This document shows positions 55,732 through 64,000 of a DNA stretch of 64,000 bases, piece after piece. The translations under genes were made by a program, and so were the position numbers. The notes beneath the pieces were generated by a model that was not told where the DNA came from, made no database searches, and saw only the letters and a program-made list of their open reading frames with translations. The stretch is from CAVRAW01 sp963716135 (GTDB lineage: Bacteria > Planctomycetota > Planctomycetia > Pirellulales > JADZDJ01): positions 3,906,001-3,970,000 of the forward strand of contig OY970289.1 in the NCBI GenBank assembly GCA_963716135.1, read 5' to 3'. Position 1 is the stretch's first letter, and every line of letters begins with the position of its first letter.

Positions 55732-56361
55732 CTACTTGCCACGCACCAGCCGCACTGCGGCCATCACGTAGGCGTAGCCGGAATAGACAGTCATGGCGAT
55801 CATCGACCACACCGAAACCACCACTGCCCATTGCACCCATTTGGGACCCACGGCAAACGACGCCAAAGGAGCGCCGTTGGGATCGTAGCTCAGCCAATAC
55901 AGGCTGGCCCCGACCGCCAGGCACTGCAAGATGAACTTGAGCTTGCCGGAGATGGAGGCGGAAAAATCGGCGCCTTGCTGCTCCAAAAAGCTGCGCAGCG
56001 CCGTGACCAGCAATTCGCGCCCCAGCACCAGCACCGCCATCCAGGCCATCAGGCCGGAATTCGGATCGGCAGCCAGAAAAATAAACGTGCCGCAGATTAC
56101 CACCTTATCGACAAACGGATCGAGCATGCGGCCCAGGATGGTGATCTGCCCATAGCGGCGGGCCCAAAAACCATCAAGCCAGTCGGTGCTGGCGGTGATA
56201 ATAAACATCCAAAGCCCGGCCCAGTACCAATGCAGGTGCAACAAAACGAACAGCACGATCGATAGCGCCAAGCGAATCGTGGTAACCTGATTCGGGAAGT
56301 TGACGATCGTGCGCTCGTCGTATTTCACCTGGCCGGGCGATGGCTGCGTGCGGGTGGACAT
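55732..56361 (-). CDS. pgsA: CDP-diacylglycerol--glycerol-3-phosphate 3-phosphatidyltransferase
   Basis: The 209-residue protein has the CDP-alcohol phosphatidyltransferase motif DG-x2-AR-x8-G-x3-D-x3-D, starting at DGFWARR and ending LDPFVDK (about residues 60-85), and five to six membrane helices. PgsA makes phosphatidylglycerol phosphate, the committed step to phosphatidylglycerol and cardiolipin. It lies 51 bases downstream of rimO and 22 bases before the CPBP gene, all on the minus strand, so rimO, pgsA, CPBP and the acyltransferase may form one long operon. Confidence 0.93.
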   Translation of the reverse strand: MSTRTQPSPGQVKYDERTIVNFPNQVTTIRLALSIVLFVLLHLHWYWAGLWMFIITASTDWLDGFWARRYGQITILGRMLDPFVDKVVICGTFIFLAADPNSGLMAWMAVLVLGRELLVTALRSFLEQQGADFSASISGKLKFILQCLAVGASLYWLSYDPNGAPLASFAVGPKWVQWAVVVSVWSMIAMTVYSGYAYVMAAVRLVRGK

Positions 56362-56412
56362 GGCAAGAGCATTGTACGCAGGACCCGGCGATTCGGCCCA
56401 TACCGATCGGTA

Positions 56413-57806
56413 TTACTTTCCTGGTCCGACCGCCGCGGCGACCAGATCGTACTCGGAGGTGGCCACGATTTCGCACGGCACTATCTGCCCCGGCTTCAAC
56501 TTCTTGCCGGTCACATACACCACGCCGTCGACGTCGGGGGCATCGGCGTAGCTGCGCCCAGCCAGGCGTTCTTTTGCCCCGGCACCGCACGGTCGATCAG
56601 CACGTCGAAGTGCTTGCCGATCTGCGCGTCGTTCCAACGGAAGGCAATCTCCTGCTGGACGGCCATGAGCCGATCGCGCCTGTCGTTCTTCACTTCCTCG
56701 CTCAAGTGGTCGGGCAAGCGCGTGGCCGGCGTGTCGGCCTCGTAAGAGTAGGTGAACACGCCGAGCCGCTCGAATTGTTGCCGCTGGGCGAACTCGATTA
56801 ACTCTTCGAACTGTTCGTCGGTTTCGCCGGGGAAGCCGGTAATGAACGTCGTTCGCATCACGAGGTTTTCAATTCGCGAACGCAGCCTGGTTAGCAACGT
56901 TTCCGTTTCCGCGCGGTTGACGCGGCGCTGCATGCGCTTGAGCATCGTGTCGTTGATGTGCTGCAGCGGCAGATCGAGATAGGGCAAAATCTTGCCGCGA
57001 GCCGAGATCACATCCAGCAGTTCATCGGTGAAATACATTGGATAAAGGTACATCAGCCGAATCCACTCGATGCCCCGCACTTCGACCAGTTGCCGCAGCA
57101 ATTCCGCCAGGCGCGGTTGGCCGTAGAGATCCATGCCGTAGTACGTGGTGTCCTGCGCCACGACGATCAGCTCCCGCACGCCGTCGGCGGCCAATTCCTC
57201 GGCCTCGGCCAGCACTTCCTCAATCGGCTTCGTGGCGTGCTTGCCGCGCATCTTCGGTATCGCGCAGAAGGTGCACAGCCGATCGCAGCCTTCGGAGATT
57301 TTCAAATAGGCGAAGTGCTTCGGCGTGATCCGCAATCGGGAACGATCGGAAAACGGCGTCGAAGGCGCCGGCTGGAACACGCTGCGCTGCTCGGCCAATC
57401 GCCCCACCAGCCGATCGGCCACTTTCGTCACTTGCTCGCGGCCAAATACGCCAACGATGTAATCGACCTCCGGGCATTTTTCCAGCAGCGTTTCTTTTTC
57501 ACGCTCCGCGAGGCAGCCCGAAACGATCACGCCCCGGACATCCCCGCGGCGCTTCAGGTCGAGCATCTCATGAATGGTGCCGTACGATTCCTCGCGAGCC
57601 CGTTCGATGAACCCGCAGGTGTTGACCACCACGAAATCGGCCCCCTTGGGCTCGTGCACGAGCCGGTAGCCGTCCAACTGCAACAGTCCGAGCATCCGCT
57701 CGCTGTCAACCAGATTCTTCGGGCAACCCAGGCTGACAAAAGCGTAAGTGCCCTTACAGTTTGCGGCCGAGGGCTTGGCGTCGGCACTAGCGGTAGCGGT
57801 CGGCAC
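56413..57806 (-). CDS. rimO: Ribosomal protein S12 methylthiotransferase RimO (frame broken once)
   Basis: The first UPF0004 domain has FVSLGCPKNLVDSERMLG with the first cluster cysteine, and the radical SAM domain carries CDRLCTFCAIP (CXXXCXXC). The TRAM domain ends DGVVYVTGKKLKPGQIV. RimO adds a methylthio group to Asp of ribosomal protein S12. Without repair the TRAM domain is lost: the frame breaks in the tract after NAWLG at the GCGC at 56554-56557; adding one base gives WLGRSYADAPDVDGVVYVT and a stop at 56413. The start gives a 20-residue low-complexity lead before the conserved part. Confidence 0.94.
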
Positions 57807-57971
57807 GCAAATTTCCAGGAAAGAGGTGGCAATAGAACAACTTACTCATCCTATCGCATTACCGCCCGATTGGCGAGTGTCGGGGCGGGCCTGTTGCTCG
57901 CATTGGGCTAAGTCGTTGCTTTATAATGCGGCCAGTTCGGTTTTGAACGAGCTTCGACGATCGTCGTCCCC

Positions 57972-58690
57972 ATGATCAACGAATTGGTCAGAAGCGTTTT
58001 CCGACTTGGCGGCTTGGAAGTTTTTCGGCGCAAGACGATGCCGCGAGGCGTGGCTCTGGAAGTCGATCTGTGCGCTTGATTCCCAGTCCGCGCGTGATCT
58101 TCGACGTCGGCGCGAATGTGGGCCAGACGGCAATTCGTCTGGCCTCGCTGTTCCCAACCGCCGACATCTACGCCTTTGAGCCGGTGCGCGACACGTACGT
58201 CCATCTGGCGCATAACACGCGGTTCAATCCGCACATCAAGCCGCAGAACTGCGCCATGGGCGCCAAAGACGGGACGGCGAAGATGAAGATTGCCGCGGAC
58301 TCGACGTGGAATCGGATCGTCAACGGTGAACCGGAAAACGCAACTTCGACGTTGGAAGAAGTCGCGCTGCGGAGCGTCGATCCGTTTTGCCAGGATCAAG
58401 GCATCGAGCACATCGAATTGCTGAAGACCGATTGCGAAGGTTTCGACATGGAAGTGCTCAAAGGGGCCGGAGGCATGTTGGGCGAACAGAAAATCGATTG
58501 CATTTACTGCGAAGTCAATTTCCGCCGCGACGGCCGCCACGGCGATTTCTACGACATCGACGCCTACCTGCGCGGATTCAAGTACGTGTTCTACGGCTTG
58601 TACGACTATTCGGGCTGGCAGTACGACGTGAGCCAGGAAGGCTTTGCCAACGCGCTTTTTATCGCGCCCGGGATCGCAGCCCGCGGCTGA
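57972..58690 (+). CDS. FkbM-family SAM methyltransferase (frame broken once)
   Basis: The SAM-binding loop is VIFDVGANVGQTA and the C-terminal region has HIELLKTDCEGFDMEVLKGA, both characteristic of FkbM methyltransferases, which O-methylate sugars or polyketides. The frame breaks at the GCGC at 58072-58075: from ATG 57972 the first codons (MINELVRSVFRL...VALEVDL) lead to a stop, but one added base continues as RLIPSPRVIFDVGANVGQT. The N-terminal extension of about 30 residues before the SAM domain fits the family. The substrate is probably an envelope glycan (inference). Confidence 0.85.
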
Positions 58691-58725
58691 CGCTCGAAGC
58701 GGCTCAAGGATTTTTGGCGCGACGC

Positions 58726-58754
58726 TTGCATTCGCGGCTGCCGTGTGGTATAAA
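58726..58754 (+). promoter_or_regulatory. Candidate promoter of the ImmA-like gene
   Basis: TTGCAT (58726-58731), a 17-base spacer and TATAAA (58749-58754), 30 bases before ATG 58784. The region around it is AT-rich for this genome. The -35 match is weak (three of six). Confidence 0.5.
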
Positions 58755-58783
58755 TATGTACAGTATCAGTTGGGGCGTTCGTC

Positions 58784-59519
58784 ATGTTGCCGGAAATTCC
58801 TCTGGAAGAATTGTCGGCCGCGCTCGATGCCGTGGCGGCCAATATCCTGGAGCAAGCGGCCGTCGGTGGTCCGCCGGTTGATGCGGTGCAGCTTGCGCAG
58901 CATCTGGGGCTAACCGTGGCCTGGGACGACCGCCAGCCGGGCAGGGCACGGCTGGTTCAACTCGCGGGCGCGGGCGGAGATCAAGCAATTTCGATTCTCC
59001 TGCGCCCCGATCCCCGGTTGGAGCGCGAACATTGGGCCGTCGCCCACGAGATCGGCGAGGCCGCGGCTCAGCAAGTTTTTGCGCAACTTGGCGTTGATCC
59101 GCGCGAGGCGCCGCCGCGCGCCCGCGAAACCGTGGCCAACGGGCTGGCATCGCGGTTGCTGCTGCCGCGCGATTGGCTTGCCGTCGATGGCGCCGGGTGC
59201 GATTGGGATTTAATCGCCATTAAAGCATCGCTACGCCACGGCCAGCCACGAACTGATCGCCAGGCGAATGCTCGACTTTCAGCCGCCGCTGATCATCTCT
59301 GTCTACGATCAGAACCATCTGACGTGGCGCAAATCCAACACCCGCTGGCGGCTGCCGAAACCTTGCCCGCTGGAAATCGCCTGCCGCCGCCGCTCCCACG
59401 AGTCCGGCATGGCGGTTTACGAAGATGGACCGCCGGTAATTCGCGCCTGGCCGATTCACGAGCCGACGTGGCAGCGCGAAATTGTGCGCGTCGAGATCGA
59501 CGAATTCGCCGAAGACTAG
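58784..59519 (+). CDS. ImmA/IrrE-like zinc-peptidase-like protein (frame broken once)
   Basis: The N-terminal half has an IrrE/ImmA-like helix start (PPVDAVQLAQHLGLTVAWD) and the motif AHEIGEAAAQ, which matches the ImmA metal helix but with Glu in place of the second His of HEXXH. The frame breaks near 59228; adding GC (restoring TCGCGCTAC) continues as SRYATASHELIARRMLDFQPPLIISVYD, the normal next region, to EFAED at 59519. Family members cleave repressors in phage and mobile-element control or DNA-damage response (DdrO in Deinococcus). Here no XRE-type repressor gene is adjacent, and with the altered motif peptidase activity is uncertain. Confidence 0.75.
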
Positions 59520-59525
59520 TTCCCA

Positions 59526-60332
59526 CTAGCGAACCGCCGGCTGCCCGACGAAACGCTCGATTTGGCGCGCCAAATCATCCGCGAGGAAGGGTTTCGAAAC
59601 AATCGCCGAAGCGCCCGCCGCCTGGAATCGTTCAACATCTTCCAGACGTGGAAACCCCACGAGCGCAATGATCGGCGCCGCGCCCAACGAAGTTCTTAGG
59701 TTAACCAAGTCTTGGATTTCCTTGGCCGACGTATCGCGGGCATCGAACACGGCGCAATCGACAATCGATGGCAGTGCGGCATTGACATTGCGGAGCCAAA
59801 GGGCGTTCCAGCCGCGCTGGCTGCAAAGTTCGATCAGCGATTCCGCGGTGTCGCGCGATTGTGCATGCACGGCAATCCATAGTGAGTCGCGCTGGGCTGA
59901 AGGTATCGAATGCGCCGCATCGCCGGCTGCCAACAATCGATCGTCTTCGCTGGCGGTGATTGGCAACGACAGTCCAGGTAACATGTCGGAATGCCTCGCG
60001 TCCCATCGCTGCCAACTGGCGAGCATTGTCGCGGGCCACGGCTTGCCAGTTCGACCATCGCCATCCATCCATGTGCCCAGCAGTCGGACGATGCGCGCCA
60101 ACGGGGAAGCGCGGCGAAGTTCTTCGATCCGGCGCTCGGAAAACTGGTTCGGCCACGATTGGGCGACAACTATCATCGCCGGCGCGAATCCCTGGCTGAT
60201 GATCGCCTGCGCTCTCGATACGTCGGCGGCGATGACCGCGCCGCGATCGACCAACGACCTTGCGGCGGCACGAAATTCTTCGCGCTGAGCATCCCCGATA
60301 AACAGAATCGGCACGGAAGCCGCGGTCGTCAC
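59526..60332 (-). CDS. Degenerate receiver-like protein coupled to an HTH-EIIA regulator
   Basis: The 268-residue product has two weak receiver-like halves: an N-terminal part (ILFIGDAQREEFRAAARSL...IIVVAQSWP) and a C-terminal part (CAVFDARDTSAKEI ... IIALVGFPRLEDVERF...SAIVSKPFLADDL). The C-terminal SKPFLADDL corresponds to the K-P motif of CheY-like domains, but the phosphoacceptor region is poor (VDCAVFDARD), so phosphorylation is doubtful. The start codon overlaps the stop of the upstream gene (ATGA), so the two are translated together and probably act together. Confidence in the family is moderate. Confidence 0.6.
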   Translation of the reverse strand: MTTAASVPILFIGDAQREEFRAAARSLVDRGAVIAADVSRAQAIISQGFAPAMIVVAQSWPNQFSERRIEELRRASPLARIVRLLGTWMDGDGRTGKPWPATMLASWQRWDARHSDMLPGLSLPITASEDDRLLAAGDAAHSIPSAQRDSLWIAVHAQSRDTAESLIELCSQRGWNALWLRNVNAALPSIVDCAVFDARDTSAKEIQDLVNLRTSLGAAPIIALVGFPRLEDVERFQAAGASAIVSKPFLADDLARQIERFVGQPAVR

Positions 60333-61035
60333 TTGAGCCTCGATTCCGCCGTTTTGATCGCCTTAACAACCGCCTGCGCGTCCGGCGCCTCTCGCAAAGC
60401 CGCCAACAATTCCGAGTCGGCGACCAGCCGGCTCATCCGCGCTAACATTTGCAAGTGTCCGCGATCGTCGGTCGAGCAGATCAAGAAGAACAAATCGGTC
60501 AGCTCGCCACGGCGGCCGCCGAAAGGAATGCCGCTTTCCGTGCGCCCAAACGCAATAAATGCCTGACCAAGGATGCTGGCCAGCGGCCGGCGTGCGTGCA
60601 TCAACGCTACGCCGTTTTCCAATGCGGTGGGATGCAAGTCTTCGCGGGCCCGAACGGCCTCGATCATTTTCTGCGGATCCCAAAGCCAGCCGGTGCGGGC
60701 GGCGACTTCGACCATTGAGGTGATCACCGAATTGCGAGTCTTCGCGGCCAGCGGCACTTCGATCGCCGCTAGCGGAAGCATTTCGGCAATGGGACGGGGC
60801 GATTCCAAATGCCCGACCGGCTCACGCAGGATGCTTTCCATTTGTAGCAATTCCTCCTCATCGGATATTCCGATTCGGGTTTCCAGCCAGTGATGCACGT
60901 CGGCCCGCGCAAATCGCCACTGGCCTTGCACCTTGCGCCCGGCAGTTTGGCCCGGTCGGCCAGCCGGGTGACCTGTTCGGGCGTCAGGTGCAAGTACGTC
61001 GCCAGGCGTTGGACGTCGAAATCGTCGTCGCTCAT
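60329..61035 (-). CDS. Excisionase-type HTH fused to a PTS EIIA (PtsN-like) domain (frame broken once)
   Basis: Residues about 1-50 form an excisionase-type winged HTH (MSDDDFDVQRLATYLHLTPEQV ... W.FARADVHHWLE). From about residue 80 the protein matches PTS EIIA type-2/PtsN domains: IAEMLPLAAIEVPL, LHPTALENGVALMHARRPL with the phosphoacceptor-type His, and FIAFGRTESGIPFGG. The frame breaks at the GCGC at 60935-60938; adding one G gives LPGRKVQGQWRFARADVHHW and joins the two halves. The start at 61035 is chosen for the HTH. EIIA-Ntr domains are regulatory in nitrogen and potassium control; here the fusion to DNA binding suggests a phosphorylation-responsive transcription factor. Confidence 0.8.
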
Positions 61036-61129
61036 GCGTGATAGCGTAGTGCACTGGCGGCTGGTTGGGCAACGGATATTAAAGCGTCGTACGATTGTCC
61101 CCGGCGAAATTCGTGGTGGAAAAGTTACC

Positions 61130-61157
61130 TTGACACACACGCCGAAATCGCCACAAT
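61130..61157 (+). promoter_or_regulatory. Candidate sigma-70 promoter upstream of murE
   Basis: A perfect TTGACA (61130-61135), a 16-base spacer and CACAAT (61152-61157, four of six) about 210 bases before the murE start. Confidence 0.55.
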
Positions 61158-61365
61158 CCGCCCCCGGTTTGCGCGATCGCCAACGGCCGATTTCGCCGTG
61201 CGTGCTGGCTATGTCAGCATGGCGATTCGCAATGCACGTTTGCACTTCTCTGTCGACCGCCGGCACGGATTGCCGTCGGCGCGGCAGCTTTTCAGTTTCA
61301 AGGATTGCACGGCAGCTTGTCCGCCAGACAGCGCACAAGCCCGCAGGGCATGGAGGCCTTGCAAG

Positions 61366-62884
61366 ATGCCGGACATCATTTCTTGCGCACCGGGCGTTCG
61401 CTTGCGGCAATTGCTGCCGGAGGCCAACATCGTGGGAGCCGACGACATCGTCGTGCAGGCTTGCACCGCCGATTCGCGCACGTGCCGCCAGGGCGATCTG
61501 TTTGCCGCATTGATGGGCAGCCACGTCGATGGCCACGACTACGTTTCGCAAGCCGTCCAGCGCGGCGCAGTCGGCAATTCTTGCCGAGCGTTTCGTGCCT
61601 GCCGCCGGCGCCCCGGTATGCATCGTGCCCGATAGTCGCGCCGCCTTCGGCCACATCTGCCAGGCACTGGCGGGTAATCCGAGCCAGCGCGTGAAGGTGA
61701 TCGGCGTGACCGGCACCAACGGCAAGACGAGCACGTGCTGGTTGATCGCCAGCGTGCTGGAAGCAGCGGGCCATCGCGTGGGACTGACCGGCACGATCGT
61801 CAACAGCGACAGCGTGGCGGTCGAGCCGAGCGACATGACCACTCCTGCGGCGCCGGTACTGGCCGATTGGCTCGCGCGCGCCGCCGCTCAAGATTGCTCG
61901 CACGCCGTGGTGGAAGTTTCCAGCCATGCGCTGGCCCAATCGCGCACCGCCGGCATCGAATTCGACGCCGCCTGCGTGACCAATGTCCGCCGAGATCATC
62001 TCGATTTCCACAACACGCTGCAGAATTATCGCGACGCCAAGGCGCGCCTGCTGCGACAACTGCGGCCCGAAGGTTTCGCGGTGCTCAACGCCGACGACCG
62101 CATAACCAGCAGCTTCACATCGCTGGCGCCGGGCGCGGCCTTGACGGTGGGCATCGATAGCCAGGCCGAAGTCACCGCCGACATTGTCGATCGCAATCTC
62201 GGCGATCAAACCTTCCTGCTGCACGCGGGTCACGAAACCGTGCCGGTGCGCACCCGAGTAATCGGGGACGCCCACGTATACAACTGTCTGACGGCGGCTG
62301 CCGTCGGTTTGCTTTACGGCGTGAGGCTGACGGACATTGTCCGCGGATTGGAGAAGCTGGAAAAAATTCCCGGGCGCATGGAACGCCTCGATTGCGGCCA
62401 ACCGTTCGGTGTGTTCGTCGATTACGCCCACACGCCCGACGCTTTGGAAATTGCCCTGCGATCGCTGCGCAGTGACGAGCGGGCGACTGATTTGCGTCTT
62501 CGGGGCCGGCGGCGAACGAGACCGCAAAAAGCGTCCGCTGATGGCGAAGGCCGTCGAATCGCTCGCCGACTTGTGCATTGTCACCGACGACAATCCGCGC
62601 CGCGAAGATCCGGCGAAAATTCGCCGCGGCATCCTGCGCGGTTTCCAGTCGCTGGAAAGCGTCAAAGAAGTGCCCGACCGCGCGGCGGCCATCGCCTGGG
62701 CCCTTCAGCGAGCCACCACCGGCGACTGCGTGCTGATCGCGGGCAAAGGGCACGAAGATTATCAGCAAGTCGGCGCCACCAAGCGCTGGTTCGACGATCG
62801 CCAGCTTGCCAAGCAATGGTTGTGCGACCATTCCGTAACGCCGCAAGAAATTCTCGCATCCCAACACCGTTTGCGGCAGGTTAA
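61366..62884 (+). CDS. murE: UDP-MurNAc-tripeptide synthetase MurE (frame broken at least twice)
   Basis: MurE adds meso-diaminopimelate to UDP-MurNAc-L-Ala-D-Glu. The ATP loop is VTGTNGKTSTCW, followed by VVEVSSHALAQSR, and the DNPR motif in TDDNPRREDP, which in the family selects meso-diaminopimelate. Two breaks are repaired by adding GC: at the GCGC at 61565-61568 (VQRGAQSAILAERF) and at 62467-62470 (LRSLRAVTSGRLICVFGAGG). After the second repair the frame no longer meets a stop near the end. A third missing base, either in TGTGCGACC near 62824 or in GGCAGG near 62880, would end it at 62838 or 62884; the latter is only 5 bases before murF. GGAGG precedes ATG 61366. Confidence 0.93.
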
Positions 62885-62889
62885 TCCTC

Positions 62890-64000
62890 ATGCTGTTCAA
62901 CTTGGCACAACTTCGCGACATTACCGGCGGTCAACTGCGGTTGGGCGCCATGCCGCCGCGGCACGGCGAAACGACGCACGTCGGCCCCATCGTGATCGAC
63001 AGCCGGCGCGTGCAAGCCGAGATGGTGTTTTGGGGCGTGTGCGGCCCGCGGTTCGACGGCTCCTGCTTCGCCGAAGATGCACTGGTGCGCGGTGCATCCG
63101 GCGTGGTGACGCAGCGCGACGTCGAACCCTGGGCCGGCCGCTGGTCGCTCCGAGTGGCCGATGGCTTGCAAGCCTTGTGGAATCTGGCCCGGTGGCACCG
63201 CCAGCAGTTCAGCGGCGACGTGGTCGGCATCACCGGCAGCGTCGGCAAAACCACCGCGCGGCTGATGATCAACGCGGTGCTGAATTCGAAATTCTCCGGC
63301 GCAACCAACCCGCACAACTACAACAATCATATCGGTGTGCCGCTCAGCCTGCTGCGGCTGGAGCGCGAACATCGCTACGCCGCATTGGAACTGGGCGCCA
63401 GCGCCAGAGGTGAAATCGCCAAGCTGGCCGAATTGTGCCGGCCGCAAATCGGCGTGATCACGCGAATCGGTGAAGCGCATCTGGGCACATTCGGCACCCA
63501 GCGTGACCTGGCCGAGGCCAAAGCGGAACTATTGGCCGCATTGCCGCGCGACGGCGTGGCGGTTCTCAACGGCGACGATCCTTGGCTGCGTCAGATGGCC
63601 GACCGTTCGGCGGCCCGCATCGTTTGGACAGGCCGCGGTCCCAATTGCAATCTCACCGCGACGGAAGTGCACAGCGCCGGCGGACTATTGCAATTTCGCG
63701 TCGAGAATCAGCGATACAGCCTGCCCGTGTGGGGCCGGCACCATCTCACTTCTGCATTGGCCGCGATTGCCGTCGGCCTGGAATTTGGCCTGACGCCGGG
63801 CGAAATCGCCGCCGCGCTGGCGGACTTTCAACCGCCGTCGATGCGCTGCCAGGTGACCGATCTGGCGGGCGGCAAGCTCATCGACGATTCGTACAACTCC
63901 AGCCCGTCGGCCATGCGTGCGGCATTGAATCTTCTGCGTGAAGTGGATGCTCCTGGCGAGCGCATCGTGGTCTGCGGCGACATGAAAGATCTGGGCTCAT
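62890..64000 (+). CDS. murF: UDP-MurNAc-tripeptide--D-Ala-D-Ala ligase MurF, 5' part
   Basis: The frame from ATG 62890 runs off the window end. It has the ATP loop GITGSVGKTTARL, AALELGASARGEIAKLAELCRP, VLNGDDPWLRQMA and the late DDSYNSSPSAM motif, which fixes it as MurF, the enzyme that adds D-Ala-D-Ala to complete the UDP-MurNAc-pentapeptide. It directly follows murE, the classical dcw order. About 370 residues are present; the last part of the C-terminal domain is missing. Confidence 0.95.
   Translation, partial: MLFNLAQLRDITGGQLRLGAMPPRHGETTHVGPIVIDSRRVQAEMVFWGVCGPRFDGSCFAEDALVRGASGVVTQRDVEPWAGRWSLRVADGLQALWNLARWHRQQFSGDVVGITGSVGKTTARLMINAVLNSKFSGATNPHNYNNHIGVPLSLLRLEREHRYAALELGASARGEIAKLAELCRPQIGVITRIGEAHLGTFGTQRDLAEAKAELLAALPRDGVAVLNGDDPWLRQMADRSAARIVWTGRGPNCNLTATEVHSAGGLLQFRVENQRYSLPVWGRHHLTSALAAIAVGLEFGLTPGEIAAALADFQPPSMRCQVTDLAGGKLIDDSYNSSPSAMRAALNLLREVDAPGERIVVCGDMKDLGS

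Overview
The window comes from a Planctomycetota bacterium, most likely a Pirellulales-type lineage (inference). The reasons are a PEP-CTERM protein with dockerin-like repeats, a DUF1570 peptidase, YTV-like and MORN-like secreted repeat proteins, a PrkA-YhbH-SpoVR cluster, Gram-negative envelope genes (TolC, an LpxL-type acyltransferase) beside murE and murF, and the genome-typical intergenic repeats seen here. I found no rRNA, tRNA, CRISPR array or insertion sequence.

Layout. 1-6.8 kb: TolC tail, a secreted repeat protein, a two-component system with a thioredoxin-fold lipidless exported protein, and a PAP2 phosphatase. 7-10.5 kb: MORN-like exported protein and a PEP-CTERM/dockerin surface protein, convergent on a strong terminator. 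10.6-20.4 kb: membrane spermidine-synthase-like protein, DUF1570 peptidase, a Gly-rich exported protein, two tandem paralogous GT39-like membrane glycosyltransferases and a GT2 enzyme. 20.5-28 kb: CheY-like regulator, then prkA-yhbH-spoVR, a small hypothetical gene and hemQ. 28-35 kb: YdjY-like protein, yggS, DUF167, greA, a zinc-ribbon coiled-coil protein, and the dnaG-rpoD operon with its promoter. 35.2-40.4 kb: a four-gene type VII-secretion-like locus. 40.4-52 kb: HtrA protease, zinc-ribbon membrane protein, aat, tsaE, small lipoprotein, hslVU, a Zn/Cd P-type ATPase, an acyltransferase-fold protein, isochorismatase, cinA, DUF4202. 52-64 kb: an ATP-grasp-like protein, lipid A-type acyltransferase, CPBP protease, pgsA, rimO, an FkbM methyltransferase, an ImmA-like protein, an HTH-EIIA regulator with a receiver-like partner, and murE-murF.

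The most interesting system is at 35268-40414. Two short helical WXG100-like proteins and a coiled-coil protein lie just upstream of a giant FtsK/SpoIIIE ATPase. That ATPase has two membrane helices, long coiled coils and three ATPase modules, of which only the middle one keeps an intact Walker A. The arrangement resembles an ESX/Ess type VII secretion core, but in a diderm planctomycete and with an unusual ATPase layout.

A second, technical, pattern runs through the whole window. Eighteen reading-frame breaks interrupt otherwise intact and often essential genes (dnaG, murE, rimO, cinA, aat). Each can be repaired by adding one G/C or one GC dinucleotide at a GCGC site (in one case GCGC is present only after repair). 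This points to systematic indel errors at GCGC, possibly because the motif is methylated, rather than to gene decay. Genes below are therefore given as full-length loci with the break noted.
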